Shown here one piece after another: positions 1 to 8,732 of a DNA stretch of 64,000 bases. Position numbers and translations under genes: made by a program. How positions within the stretch are numbered: the stretch's first letter is position 1; every line of letters begins with the position of its first letter. Below the pieces are notes generated by a model that saw only the letters and a program-made list of their open reading frames with translations, was not told where the DNA came from and searched no databases. The stretch lies in contig JAVBXN010000012.1 of NCBI GenBank assembly GCA_030824515.1, positions 1-64,000 of the forward strand. The letters run 5' to 3'. Origin of the DNA: Pelobacter sp. (lineage in GTDB: Bacteria; Desulfobacterota; Desulfuromonadia; Geobacterales; Pseudopelobacteraceae).

Positions 1-129
1 ACGGCCAAGGGAGATGTTCCTTCCTGCGTTCTTCACTGCCTCGGCGGTTGCATGGAATTCGGAACAGTTGAAGAACTCGCTAAAAAAATGCAGGAAAAAG
101 GAAAAAAAGTAGCGCTGTTCGCACCATGA
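1..129 (+). CDS. C-terminal end of an iron-sulfur electron-transfer protein (5' partial)
   Basis: The window opens inside a reading frame that ends at 127-129. The visible 42 residues contain PSCVLHCLGGC followed by MEFGTVEELAKKM. The C-x3-C-x3-C spacing followed by a hydrophobic FG is like the last cluster segment of DMSO-reductase-type or aldehyde-oxidoreductase-type 4Fe-4S subunits. The subfamily cannot be fixed from this fragment. A MoaE-like gene 390 bases downstream fits a molybdenum or tungsten enzyme locus upstream of the window. Confidence 0.6.
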   Translation, partial: TAKGDVPSCVLHCLGGCMEFGTVEELAKKMQEKGKKVALFAP

Positions 130-198
130 TAACTGGCTGTTCAGTAAAAGATAGCATTGCCACTCAACAGTAGTGGTTTCTTTAGCAACATTAGAAAG

Positions 199-217
199 CC
201 CCCGGCAATGCCGGGGG
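199..217. terminator. GC-rich hairpin after the Fe-S gene
   Basis: CCCCCGGC and GCCGGGGG form a perfect 8-bp stem around an AAT loop. No run of T follows, so this is either a weak terminator or an mRNA-stabilising hairpin between the Fe-S gene and the small gene at 248. Confidence 0.5.
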
Positions 218-247
218 ATGCTTACTAAACTAAAAGGAGATAAAATC

Positions 248-448
248 ATGGCTGATGACAAAACAACACCGGTCCCCCCACGCAAGAAAATTGAGAAACC
301 CCTTAATCCGCTGGCAGCAAAACCAGGCCAGAAGTATGACAAACCGACCTTCGTGCCGACTAAAGAGTATGATGGTGGCGGGTTTGCCGGCGGCAACAAA
401 ACCGAAGGTGCAGTAGACGTCGTTGCAGAAGCGGCAAAGAAAAAATAG
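248..448 (+). CDS. Small basic, proline-rich protein of unknown function (66 aa)
   Basis: The ATG at 248 has a clear ribosome binding site (aaaaggag, 7-14 bases upstream), so this internal start is preferred over the longer frame from 173. The product is low in complexity: an N-terminal PVPPRKK stretch, a central glycine patch (DGGGFAGG) and a KKK end. It has no transmembrane segment and no recognisable domain. It lies between an Fe-S subunit gene and a MoaE-like gene on the same strand, and may be an accessory of that enzyme. No function can be assigned. Confidence 0.6.
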   Translation: MADDKTTPVPPRKKIEKPLNPLAAKPGQKYDKPTFVPTKEYDGGGFAGGNKTEGAVDVVAEAAKKK

Positions 449-520
449 CGTAATCTGTGTCAATATAGTCCGGTTGTTTTTATAAACGACCGGACTAATC
501 AAATAAATGCGAGGTAACAG

Positions 521-868
521 ATGATAAGCACATGGCTTAAAGAGGTGAAAGAGAGCGCAGACCCTGAAGAATTGGGGATGATTCTGATGCACAACGGCGT
601 TGTTCGTGGGACGTCAAAATACGGAGGGGCTGTACAGGGCATGAAGCTTTCCTACGACGAAGGCAAGCTGATCACTCTCTTGAACAAATATAAAGAGCAC
701 GACGGCATTGTAGAGATAAAGGCGTGGATCAACAGCGGCGAGCTGAACGTCGGCGACGATATAATGTATCTCATGGTGGCTGGAAGGTTCCGCACCGACG
801 TATTTCCGATCTTTGAATCCGTACTTTCCGCAATCAAGAAGGAAGTCGTAACTGAAATGGAAGATTAA
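521..868 (+). CDS. MoaE-like molybdopterin synthase large-subunit homologue (115 aa)
   Basis: MoaE makes molybdopterin by inserting sulfur, carried by MoaD, into precursor Z. The segment GMILMHNGVVRGTSK (about 19-33) matches the MoaE beta-strand with the G-x-VR signature. The stretch WINSGELNVGDDIMYLMVAGRFRTDVF (about 69-95) matches the conserved GEL.VGD....V.....R..AF region. The usual C-terminal PIWKKE motif is absent; the protein ends in IKKEVVTEMED. It is therefore a divergent, short MoaE (usual length near 140-150) and its catalytic lysines need checking. No moaD is next to it. Confidence 0.7.
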   Translation: MISTWLKEVKESADPEELGMILMHNGVVRGTSKYGGAVQGMKLSYDEGKLITLLNKYKEHDGIVEIKAWINSGELNVGDDIMYLMVAGRFRTDVFPIFESVLSAIKKEVVTEMED

Positions 869-882
869 GTTGGCTGAGGCAA

Positions 883-1719
883 TCAGCCGGAATGTGCCAG
901 CATACCGGCTGGCACCGGAGCCGAGGCTTCGAGCCCCAGCGCTTCCAAAACTTTTATGGTTCTCTTTGGCAACAATACGCTGGAGTCGTACTTTTCTGCC
1001 AGTTGCATGACTTTAACCACGGATATGAAACCGGCCAGATCTACCGGCACGTCGACATCAGGCACTATTTCAAGAATACCGAACGGTATCTGTTGCTCCA
1101 TAGCCTTGTAGGTAACCATATCAAGGGCCGTTACACCATCCTGGTTGTAGAACACGCCGTCGAAATTGAAGGGCGTAGCGCATGTGTAGCCCAACATATT
1201 AAAGCCACATTCCTGATCGGCTGACACCACCATGGCAGCCCCGACAGACGACTCCCCGTTTTCAACCAGAGTCCCATTATCGGAGCACGCCAGCTTTTCA
1301 AGCGTCCGTACCGCTTTTCGGATAGTTTCCTGCTGCAGGGAAGGAATGTCTCCACCGAGAATCAGAACCGAGTCGGCAAGCCGTGAAGGCGCACCGTTTT
1401 TCAAAATATGGTCAACGGCATATTGCATGCCTTTATCAAAAGTGCCACCATTGTCCGGAAAGACATCCTTGATTGCATGCGGATCAGCAGCCGCCTCCAG
1501 AACTGTGTTCAGATACGCGCGGTCTCCGCCTTTGTCATAACATATGTAGACATCGCAACTGTTCGATGACACGCAACAATCAACCACGTCCAGCAGGCTG
1601 GCTATATAGAATTCCTTTGCTTCCTCTCTGGTCAGGATTCCTCCACGGTCTGTCGTCAACCTGGTTTTTGAATCGCCGGCCTTAGGCACCTTGGTGAACA
1701 CGACAATTGCATTTCTCAT
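883..1719 (-). CDS. DUF2064 / TIGR04282-type sugar-nucleotide-like transferase
   Basis: The protein is a GT-A-like fold transferase of the family often annotated as 'rSAM/selenodomain-associated transferase 1'. Visible marks are the N-terminal VVFTKVPKAGDSKTRLT, the nucleotide-binding pattern of the family, and LILGGDIPSL, the G-x-D-x-P metal and nucleotide site. The start at 1719 is chosen because GGAGGT lies 7 bases upstream; the longer frame to 1746 lacks one. It gives 278 residues. The gene converges on the MoaE-like gene. Its substrate is unknown. Confidence 0.75.
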   Translation of the reverse strand: MRNAIVVFTKVPKAGDSKTRLTTDRGGILTREEAKEFYIASLLDVVDCCVSSNSCDVYICYDKGGDRAYLNTVLEAAADPHAIKDVFPDNGGTFDKGMQYAVDHILKNGAPSRLADSVLILGGDIPSLQQETIRKAVRTLEKLACSDNGTLVENGESSVGAAMVVSADQECGFNMLGYTCATPFNFDGVFYNQDGVTALDMVTYKAMEQQIPFGILEIVPDVDVPVDLAGFISVVKVMQLAEKYDSSVLLPKRTIKVLEALGLEASAPVPAGMLAHSG

Positions 1720-1776
1720 TTTTTTACCTCCAGCGATATTCAACATTGACGCATACGACCAAAAGAAGGAATAACT

Positions 1777-2055
1777 ATGTGCTGGTCATGCAACCCGTAT
1801 TGCGGTGGCTGTAAACCGCCGAAACCAAAGCCGATTAAATGCCCTGTCTGCAATACCTATACTTTTCCGGAACTGATAAAATGCAAGAGGTGCGGCACGG
1901 TGCTTCCGGATTTAAACAAACCGGAGGCGGTCATGTGCCTGTATATCGGGGAAATTTGCACAACCCCTTGCAACCGGCATAAAAAAGCATCTTTAGATGG
2001 CCTTATAAACACCTGCACATGGCATTCAGCACCTGATAACGAGGAAGAAGCCTGA
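1777..2055 (+). CDS. Cysteine-rich zinc-ribbon-like small protein (92 aa)
   Basis: Cysteine pairs run through the whole protein: CWSC, CGGC, CPVC, CKRC, then single Cys and His residues (CLYIGEICTTPC, CTWH). CPVC...CKRC about 18 residues apart looks like a zinc ribbon. The N-terminal CWSCNPYCGGC could bind metal or an Fe-S cluster. There is no membrane segment. The gene converges on trpG. The function is not recognised. Confidence 0.6.
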   Translation: MCWSCNPYCGGCKPPKPKPIKCPVCNTYTFPELIKCKRCGTVLPDLNKPEAVMCLYIGEICTTPCNRHKKASLDGLINTCTWHSAPDNEEEA

Positions 2056-2078
2056 AGCATTACGCTCTACCGGACAGA

Positions 2079-2651
2079 TCAAGCAGCGCTGATTTCGAGG
2101 AAATTTTTGAGGACATCCATTCCGCCTTCGGTAAGAATCGATTCCGGGTGGAACTGCACTCCCCAGAGCGGCAGCTCTCTGTGGCGAACCCCCATAATTT
2201 CACGGTTATCCACCCAGGCGGTAACCTCCAGGCAGGCAGGCAAAGTGTCCCGCTCCAAAACCAGAGAATGGTAGCGGGTGGCCCGGAACGGCTCGGGCAG
2301 TCCTTTGAAAAGCTCTTTTCCCGTATGGTGGATAGGTGAGGTTTTGCCGTGCATCAGCGAAACACTACGGACGACGTTCCCGCCACAAGCCGCACCGATG
2401 GCCTGATGACCGAGGCAAACGCCCAGAACAGGTATTTTGCCGGCAAAGTGCCTGATTGCAGCGACAGAGATACCGGCCGCCTCCGGGGAGCAGGGTCCGG
2501 GAGAGATCACCAGACGCTTGGGCCGCAAAGCCTCAATTTCATCCAGGGAAATCCGGTCGTTGCGGAACACACGTACATCTTCGCCCAGCTGACCGAAATA
2601 CTGGACAATATTGTAGGTGAAGGAGTCGTAGTTATCGATCATCAGCAACAT
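2079..2651 (-). CDS. trpG: Anthranilate synthase component II (glutamine amidotransferase)
   Basis: TrpG supplies ammonia from glutamine to TrpE for anthranilate synthesis in tryptophan biosynthesis. The class-I amidotransferase signature [10 protein letters not shown] holds the nucleophile Cys79, and the catalytic pair is His168 and Glu170 in FHPES. The length of 190 residues is normal. The start codon directly abuts the trpE stop (TAAATG), so translation is coupled. It may also serve PabA's role in folate synthesis, as single amphibolic copies do. No trpD follows: the downstream neighbour is convergent. Confidence 0.93.
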   Translation of the reverse strand: MLLMIDNYDSFTYNIVQYFGQLGEDVRVFRNDRISLDEIEALRPKRLVISPGPCSPEAAGISVAAIRHFAGKIPVLGVCLGHQAIGAACGGNVVRSVSLMHGKTSPIHHTGKELFKGLPEPFRATRYHSLVLERDTLPACLEVTAWVDNREIMGVRHRELPLWGVQFHPESILTEGGMDVLKNFLEISAA

Positions 2652-4127
2652 TTATTCCAGCCCTCCTTCAGCCATTTCAATTGCAAGGCGCACGGCTTTC
2701 GACTTGTTGATCGATTCCTGCCATTCAGCAGCCGGGTCTGAATCAGCGACGACCCCGCCGCCGGATTGCAGATGCACCTTGCCGTTCTTGATCACCATGG
2801 TGCGAATGGTGATGCACAGATCCATATTGCCGGAGAAAGAGAAATAGCCGACTGCTCCGCCATAAACCTCGCGCCGCATCGGCTCAAGCTCGTCTATGAT
2901 CTGCATGGCCCGTATCTTGGGTGCGCCGGATAACGTCCCGGCCGGAAAGGTGGCACGTACCAGGTCGAAAGCATCGCAATCGGCCCTGAGATTCCCCTGG
3001 ACATTAGTGACTATGTGCATGACATGGGAATATCGCTCAATAACCATCAATTCCGTAACGGCCACCGACCCGGTCGTGCAGACGCGCCCCAGATCGTTCC
3101 TTCCCAGATCCACAAGCATTACATGTTCGGCCAGCTCCTTGGGATCTGACAGCAGCTCTTCGGCAAGCCTCTTGTCCTCTTCCGCGGTTGCACCTCGCTG
3201 GCGTGTGCCGGCAATAGGACGCAACTCCACGCGATCCCCCTCCTTCCGGACCATGACCTCCGGTGAGGCGCCGACAATAACCGTGTCGTCCAGACGCAGG
3301 AAAAACATGTAGGGTGACGGATTAAGGGTGCGAAGAACACGGTAGACAGCAAACGGATCGACGGAAATATCTCCGCTGAAACGTTGGGAGACAACTACCT
3401 GAATGACATCGCCGGACCGGATATAATCCTTCGATTTTTCAACCATGGCCTCAAATGACTCGCGGCTCATGTTGGAACAGATCTCGCTTCGCACGGAGGT
3501 TGGCGGGATGGTACTATCAGGAATCGCCATATGCAGGCGTTTTATGATGGCTTCAATATTCTGCGTAGCTTTCAGGTAGGCTTCTTCGGACGACAAGTTG
3601 CCGTCCAGGTGTGCGTTGGAGACGACCTTGATCTTCTGATGTATGGTGTCGAAGATCACGATCGTATCGGTAATCAGGAAGTAGGCGTCGTAGGCATCAA
3701 TCAGGGCCGGTTTTTCTGTCGGCAGATGTTCAAAATAGCGGACCATGTCGTAGCCCATGTAGCCTACTGCGCCGCCGAAGAAACGAGGTAGCCCGGCCAC
3801 TTCCACAGGCGTAAAGTGTGAAAGGATATCGCGAATCGAGGCCAGGGGATCTTCTGAGAGTATTGTCGTAGTCGCCCCGTTTTCAACAATCTCTACCGTG
3901 GTCCCCTTGGAGCGGACGATCATGGAGGGACCGGAACCCAGAAAACTGTAGCGCCCCCATTTTTCACCGCCTTCAATACTTTCAAGCAAAAAGGAAAACT
4001 TACCGTCGTCCAGTTTTTTAAAGGCGCTTACCGGCGTGTCCATGTCAGCCATGATTTCCCGGTAGACCGGAATCAGATTTCCATGGCGTGCCAGTTCGAG
4101 GAAGGTTGTGTAATCGGGATAAAACAT
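2652..4127 (-). CDS. trpE: Anthranilate synthase component I
   Basis: TrpE converts chorismate and ammonia to anthranilate. Visible motifs are the LLES tryptophan feedback site (FSFLLESIEGGEKWGRYSF), the chorismate-binding core (ELRPIAGTRQRG) and FPAGTLSGAPKIRAMQIIDELE. The start at 4127 (MFYPDYTTF) is preferred to the upstream frame start at 4157 because it has a GGAGT site and matches the usual TrpE N-terminus, giving 491 residues. It is coupled to trpG and sits 57 bases after mog. Confidence 0.93.
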   Translation of the reverse strand: MFYPDYTTFLELARHGNLIPVYREIMADMDTPVSAFKKLDDGKFSFLLESIEGGEKWGRYSFLGSGPSMIVRSKGTTVEIVENGATTTILSEDPLASIRDILSHFTPVEVAGLPRFFGGAVGYMGYDMVRYFEHLPTEKPALIDAYDAYFLITDTIVIFDTIHQKIKVVSNAHLDGNLSSEEAYLKATQNIEAIIKRLHMAIPDSTIPPTSVRSEICSNMSRESFEAMVEKSKDYIRSGDVIQVVVSQRFSGDISVDPFAVYRVLRTLNPSPYMFFLRLDDTVIVGASPEVMVRKEGDRVELRPIAGTRQRGATAEEDKRLAEELLSDPKELAEHVMLVDLGRNDLGRVCTTGSVAVTELMVIERYSHVMHIVTNVQGNLRADCDAFDLVRATFPAGTLSGAPKIRAMQIIDELEPMRREVYGGAVGYFSFSGNMDLCITIRTMVIKNGKVHLQSGGGVVADSDPAAEWQESINKSKAVRLAIEMAEGGLE

Positions 4128-4184
4128 ACTGACTCCGACAGCTTGATATGAGGACAATTCAACCTAAAAAAACAGTTCACCGGC

Positions 4185-4682
4185 TCAACGAGAAAACTGT
4201 CCTCCACAATCGCTCTCATCGCCGCGGATCTTCTCCACAGCATGACCTATGACCGGCCAGATCGCTTCCAGATTTTCCAGCGCCCCCCTGGGGCTGCCGG
4301 GCAGGTTGACGATCAGTGACTGGTCGCGTGTTCCTGCGACCGCCCGCGACAACGATGCCATGGGGGTCTTATCCAGGCTCTTCTGCCGCATCAATTCGCC
4401 GATACCGGGGATGAGACGGTCAACAGCCCTCATGGTTGCTTCAGGAGTAACATCCCGCGGCGAAACGCCGGTGCCGCCGGTAGTCAGAATGAGGTCGGCT
4501 TTATCAGAATCGGCCCATGCAATCAATACGGACACGATCTGCTCGAAATCATCGGGAATGATTTCTGCGTGCACCGTACAGACACCCCGCTCCGCCAACC
4601 AGGCGGACAATGCCGGGCCACTCTCGTCAACGCGCTCCCCACGTGACCCCTTGTCGCTCAACGTCAGGATAGCCGCCCTCAT
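4185..4682 (-). CDS. mog: Molybdopterin adenylyltransferase (Mog/MoaB family)
   Basis: The enzyme adenylates molybdopterin before metal insertion. It has the MPT-binding signature TTGGTGVSPRDVTPEA (about 86-101) and NLPGSPRGALENL near the C-terminus, and is 165 residues long. Its ATG overlaps the moaC stop (ATGA), so moaC and mog form a coupled pair. They lie directly downstream of two DMSO-reductase-family genes on the same strand, which suggests cofactor supply is co-transcribed with its users. Confidence 0.9.
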   Translation of the reverse strand: MRAAILTLSDKGSRGERVDESGPALSAWLAERGVCTVHAEIIPDDFEQIVSVLIAWADSDKADLILTTGGTGVSPRDVTPEATMRAVDRLIPGIGELMRQKSLDKTPMASLSRAVAGTRDQSLIVNLPGSPRGALENLEAIWPVIGHAVEKIRGDESDCGGQFSR

Positions 4683-5161
4683 CGCCCATCCTCCCGGCGG
4701 TACAATCCACTTTTGCCGCCTTCCTTGTATAAAAGACGGATATTACCGATGCTGACGGATTTGTCGCTCCCCTTGCACATATCGTAAATGGTCAAAGCAG
4801 CCACCGCCGCACCGGTCATGGCTTCCATCTCGACACCGGTACGTTCCAAAGCGCGCACGGTACAGCTGACCTCGATTTTTCCGGCGGCAGCATCCTGTTC
4901 AAACTCTATCGCCACGGAATGAAGTGCCAGCGGATGGGAAAGCGGGATCAGATCCGGAGTTTTTTTGGCCGCCATAACACCGGCCAGCCGCGCAACGCCA
5001 AGCACATCTCCCTTTGCCACAGCACTGTTGCGAATGGCTGCCAGCAGTTCTATTGACATACACACTTCAGCCGCTGCCGTCGCAGTCCGCAACGTTGGCT
5101 GCTTGCCGCTGACATCAACCATAATGGCGTTTCCGCTCTCATCGAAATGATTGAAATCCAT
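4679..5161 (-). CDS. moaC: Cyclic pyranopterin monophosphate synthase
   Basis: MoaC forms cyclic pyranopterin monophosphate from the MoaA product. The conserved blocks are LIPLSHPLAL and GVEMEAMTGAAVAALTIYDMCK, the latter with the catalytic Asp and Lys. The start at 5161 (MDFNHFDESG) follows AAGGTGG and gives 160 residues; the frame could extend ten codons upstream but without a better site. No moaA is in the window. Confidence 0.93.
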   Translation of the reverse strand: MDFNHFDESGNAIMVDVSGKQPTLRTATAAAEVCMSIELLAAIRNSAVAKGDVLGVARLAGVMAAKKTPDLIPLSHPLALHSVAIEFEQDAAAGKIEVSCTVRALERTGVEMEAMTGAAVAALTIYDMCKGSDKSVSIGNIRLLYKEGGKSGLYRREDGR

Positions 5162-5208
5162 GATTACCACCTTTTGAAGTTTCGCTGTCAATACGCAGCC
5201 CTACGTTG

Positions 5209-7383
5209 TCATATCCCCAGTACACGACAGGGTATTCCGTTATATGTCGCGGTACCTATCAACGGATCAGCAGTATCATAGTCGGCGTTAGTCAGGACAT
5301 TTGCGTTGGCACCCCACAAACCGCCAAGAACGGGCTCGGAGGCCGGCATCTCAGGATACCACCAGCCGTATTCCACACTCACGGTGTTGTCGCACATTTC
5401 TGCAATTTTCAACGTGAAGCATGCTTTACCGCGCTCCGTCTCGACCCACACCCGGCAACCATCTGCAAGCCCGAGCATGGCGGCGGTGGCACTGTTGACT
5501 TCTGCCCACGGTTCGGGATGAATTGATCGCAATGAAGCAAACTGGCGAAAACTGGAGGCATAAAACGGCTGATAGCGTGCCCCGGTAATCAGGCTCAGCG
5601 GGAAGTTTTCTTTCGGTTGCTGAAGCATCCGGGGGGACGGCAGTGGATCCCCGCCAATTTCGGCAAGCAGCTCGTTATACAATTCAACTTTACCGCTGAT
5701 AGTCGCAAATCCGGCAGCCTTACCATTATGACGATCAATTCGTTCATGTTTTTTGTATTCTTCAGGTAGAGAATACAGGCCAAACTGGCAGAAAGTTTCC
5801 CAACTGACACCGGTCGGGGCCAACGTTGCTTCCAGGCTTGCTTCGAAGTTCTCCCAAGGCCAATATTTTTCCTGCCCGAGCCTCATGCCAAGCTCTCGCC
5901 AGAAATCGAAGTCGGAACGGCGCTCATAATATGGTTCCACAGCTTTTGCGCCGCCATAAATCAGATTGGACGTTCCGGCTTTTGTTTCAAACAAAGCGCG
6001 TTCCAAAGCACCGGCACTGGGCATGACATAGTCTGCAAGCATCGAGGTTGGAGTCTGGAACAATTCCAGAACAACGAGAAGATCCAGGCTCTTCAATGCT
6101 TCATAAATCAGGGAGGAGTCGGCCTGAGTCAGGAGCGGATTAGTCGCCATGACGATGAGAGAACTGATCGGATAAGGCTTTTTTGTCAGCATGGCTTGCC
6201 AGACAAGGTTTGGCTGGGCTGAGGTCAGGTAGCGCATCGGCAGGCGCTTGCCATGCTGCAGCGTCAATTGCTGGAGACGCTCGTAAGCCTGGTATGAATG
6301 CAGCTTGAGGTCGCCAAGCTGCTTGCTGCGTAATGACTCTGGGAATTGCCCGCTTAATTCCAGATCAAGCTCCGGAATAAAATCCGGCATTTCCGTCAGA
6401 TGCGAAGCGCCCTTAACATCAAGATTTCCGCTAATCGCCCGGAGGATCGCCAGGGCATGATGTGTCGGGACACTGTTGCGCCCGATCTGATCTATGCCGC
6501 GTCCCGAAAGCAGAGAAGAAGGCGAACGAGCGGCATAAAGACGAGCGACCTCGGCAACAGTCTCTGCCTTTATCCCGGTAATTGTTTCTACATACTGCGG
6601 AGTGAAAGATGCGACGTGGTCAGCCAGTTGTTCAAAACCGTGGCACCAGGTATCGGTAAACTCTTTATCATAGAGCTGCTCGGCAATGATCACCTGTATG
6701 AAGCCGAGCGCAAGCACGGCGTCCGTCCCGGGACGGACAGCCAGCCAGTGGGTTGCCAGCGCGGCGGTCCGTGTGCGCCGCGGATCGATGACTATCAGAG
6801 GTTTTCCGCTACGGCTGAATTGCTTGATCCGCTGCCAGAGCAGTGAATTGTCCGACTCTGCCTGGTTGACTCCCCAGCAAAGTGCGCAATTTGTAAGTTC
6901 AGGATCGAGTTCGTTGTCAATAGTCCAGCCATAGGTTGCGGAGTTAATCAACGTGACCGGATTCCAGCAGATCTGGCCAATGCCGACGTTATTGGGACTG
7001 CCGAAAAGTGTCATGAATCTGTGCAGCGGCCAGTACACGGCGTGTGGGCCGCCAATACAGGTGGAAAGCGTCTCGGGACCGAAACGATCTTTGAGTACAC
7101 TGAGCTTTTCTGCTATTTCGTGCAGAGCCTGTTCCCAGGAGATGCGTTCCCACTCCCCGCTGCCGCGCTCGCCAACTCGCTTGAGAGGGTGGTTAATCCG
7201 TTCGGGATGGTCCATGAATTCCGGGACAAGAGCCCACCTCCGGCATCCCTGTTGTATCTTTTCATCACCTGGATATTGAGTCGGGTCAGGTGCGACCGCG
7301 ACAACCCGACCATCTTGAACAGTTGCCGTCAGGCCGCACTGATAGCCGCAAAAACGGCAATTTGTTTTAACTGTCTTTTTCAT
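5209..7383 (-). CDS. Cytoplasmic DMSO-reductase-family molybdo/tungsto-enzyme (acetylene-hydratase-like), standalone
   Basis: This 724-residue catalytic subunit binds one 4Fe-4S cluster (C9-x2-C12-x3-C16...C47) and bis-MGD (GKPLIVIDPRRT, ATISGKVELY). It lacks a Tat signal, so it is cytoplasmic. Cys139 in GQICWNP lines up with the metal-ligand cysteine of Pelobacter acetylene hydratase, a comparison made from memory. Overall it is a paralogue of the protein at 12344. The ATG at 7383 lies inside the end of the Tes-like gene (17-base overlap). It has no Fe-S or membrane partner of its own. The substrate is unknown. Confidence 0.85.
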   Translation of the reverse strand: MKKTVKTNCRFCGYQCGLTATVQDGRVVAVAPDPTQYPGDEKIQQGCRRWALVPEFMDHPERINHPLKRVGERGSGEWERISWEQALHEIAEKLSVLKDRFGPETLSTCIGGPHAVYWPLHRFMTLFGSPNNVGIGQICWNPVTLINSATYGWTIDNELDPELTNCALCWGVNQAESDNSLLWQRIKQFSRSGKPLIVIDPRRTRTAALATHWLAVRPGTDAVLALGFIQVIIAEQLYDKEFTDTWCHGFEQLADHVASFTPQYVETITGIKAETVAEVARLYAARSPSSLLSGRGIDQIGRNSVPTHHALAILRAISGNLDVKGASHLTEMPDFIPELDLELSGQFPESLRSKQLGDLKLHSYQAYERLQQLTLQHGKRLPMRYLTSAQPNLVWQAMLTKKPYPISSLIVMATNPLLTQADSSLIYEALKSLDLLVVLELFQTPTSMLADYVMPSAGALERALFETKAGTSNLIYGGAKAVEPYYERRSDFDFWRELGMRLGQEKYWPWENFEASLEATLAPTGVSWETFCQFGLYSLPEEYKKHERIDRHNGKAAGFATISGKVELYNELLAEIGGDPLPSPRMLQQPKENFPLSLITGARYQPFYASSFRQFASLRSIHPEPWAEVNSATAAMLGLADGCRVWVETERGKACFTLKIAEMCDNTVSVEYGWWYPEMPASEPVLGGLWGANANVLTNADYDTADPLIGTATYNGIPCRVLGI

Positions 7384-8701
7384 GTAGTTTTCCGGCAAGA
7401 ATCTCGGCCCGCTTCTGCCCGTGAATATTTGTCAACTGGTAGGAGCAAAAGGGAATCAATGCGCCGTCCGGGCCGGCAACGGTCATGCTGCACTCTTTCA
7501 GACGCTTGAGGTCCATATCCGTGGCATCCATATAACTCATCACCACAATCGACAGGCCCGGGCCAAGCTCCGGAAACATCTTGTCGGCGATATCCGGCAA
7601 CACTGAACCTTGAGGGCTTGCCGGATCGAAATTCTCCATATACTCTTTCGGTGTGATCATGCTGGTAAGCGCTTTGAAGCGCCCCTTTTCTTCAACGATA
7701 TATGTGGCTGAATCACAGGTTGGATGCGAGCAGCCCAAAGGCCACAAATCATACGCCCCCAAGATGCCGTTACTCTGCCTCGCCAACAGGAAAGCGACAT
7801 CACCCATTGAAAGCCGGCGCTCGTTTGAAACCTCAAAGCGCCCGGAGCCGAAGGCTGGCTGGTAGGCGATACCGGCAATAACATCACGGTTTTCCAGGGC
7901 AAAGCGTAATACATCCCCGATCTGATTCTGGTTGATACCGTTTATGATCGTCATCGCAAGAACAACCTGCACACCCGCCTCCCGGCAGTTTTCGATCGCC
8001 TTCAGCTTTGTATGCAGCAGGTCTGCTCCGCGGATTTTTTCGTAGACATTCGAGGTCAGGCCGTCGAACTGCATAAAAATCCCGCTTATGCCGGCTTCAG
8101 CCAACTCCCGTACGTATTCCGGATTCTGCGCTACCACGACTCCGTTGGAATTTAATTCAATCGACGTGAAACCGATGTCCCTCCCCAGACGGACTATATC
8201 CGGCAAATCCTTGCGGATCGTCGGCTCACCGCCGGTAAGCTGGATACTGGTATTTGGACCGGTTTTTTTCATTATGCCTTTATATATAGCTTCCAGCTCA
8301 GCTAAGCTCGGTCCCGGCTGCGCAGCGGCCTGTACCGCTTCGGCAGCCATGAAACAGACCGGACAACGCAAGTTGCACCGTTCTGTAAGCTCTATCTCGA
8401 CCAGAGTGGGATGACGAAGATGTGACGTGCACAGGCCGCAATCCCGGGGGCACCCTTTTAATGATGCAACTGAATGCTCCGGCTTTACACAGGGAAACTT
8501 GAAAGAGTTCATCCAGGTATAATGATCAACATCAGGCCATAAATATGTTTTGAAGTGCCCATGTTCCGGGCACTCCTTTTCCATAGAGACAAGCTTGCCC
8601 TCGGCAACAACCTGTGCGTCAATAACATCCAGGCAGACCGGACAGACACTTTGCGTCGTGCACAATAACGTGGTAACCGTAGCAGTTTCAGAAACCGTCA
8701 T
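7367..8701 (-). CDS. Radical SAM protein of the MJ0619/Tes (tetraether synthase) type
   Basis: The protein has 444 residues. The N-terminal zinc/rubredoxin-like cysteines C20PVC23 and C44PEHG, then C84-x3-C88-x2-C91 (GCPRDCGLC), come just before the radical SAM triad C109-x3-C113-x2-C116 (ERCNLRCPVCF), and a GGEPT motif follows. This order matches archaeal MJ0619-like proteins, some of which join lipid chains (Tes), and their bacterial relatives. It has an AGGAG site, follows the chemoreceptor gene by 31 bases and overlaps the next molybdoenzyme gene. Family placement is from recall; the reaction is unknown. Confidence 0.8.
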   Translation of the reverse strand: MTVSETATVTTLLCTTQSVCPVCLDVIDAQVVAEGKLVSMEKECPEHGHFKTYLWPDVDHYTWMNSFKFPCVKPEHSVASLKGCPRDCGLCTSHLRHPTLVEIELTERCNLRCPVCFMAAEAVQAAAQPGPSLAELEAIYKGIMKKTGPNTSIQLTGGEPTIRKDLPDIVRLGRDIGFTSIELNSNGVVVAQNPEYVRELAEAGISGIFMQFDGLTSNVYEKIRGADLLHTKLKAIENCREAGVQVVLAMTIINGINQNQIGDVLRFALENRDVIAGIAYQPAFGSGRFEVSNERRLSMGDVAFLLARQSNGILGAYDLWPLGCSHPTCDSATYIVEEKGRFKALTSMITPKEYMENFDPASPQGSVLPDIADKMFPELGPGLSIVVMSYMDATDMDLKRLKECSMTVAGPDGALIPFCSYQLTNIHGQKRAEILAGKLHEKDS

Positions 8702-8732
8702 AGTGTTAAATCTCCTAAACGTTGGGAGGACA

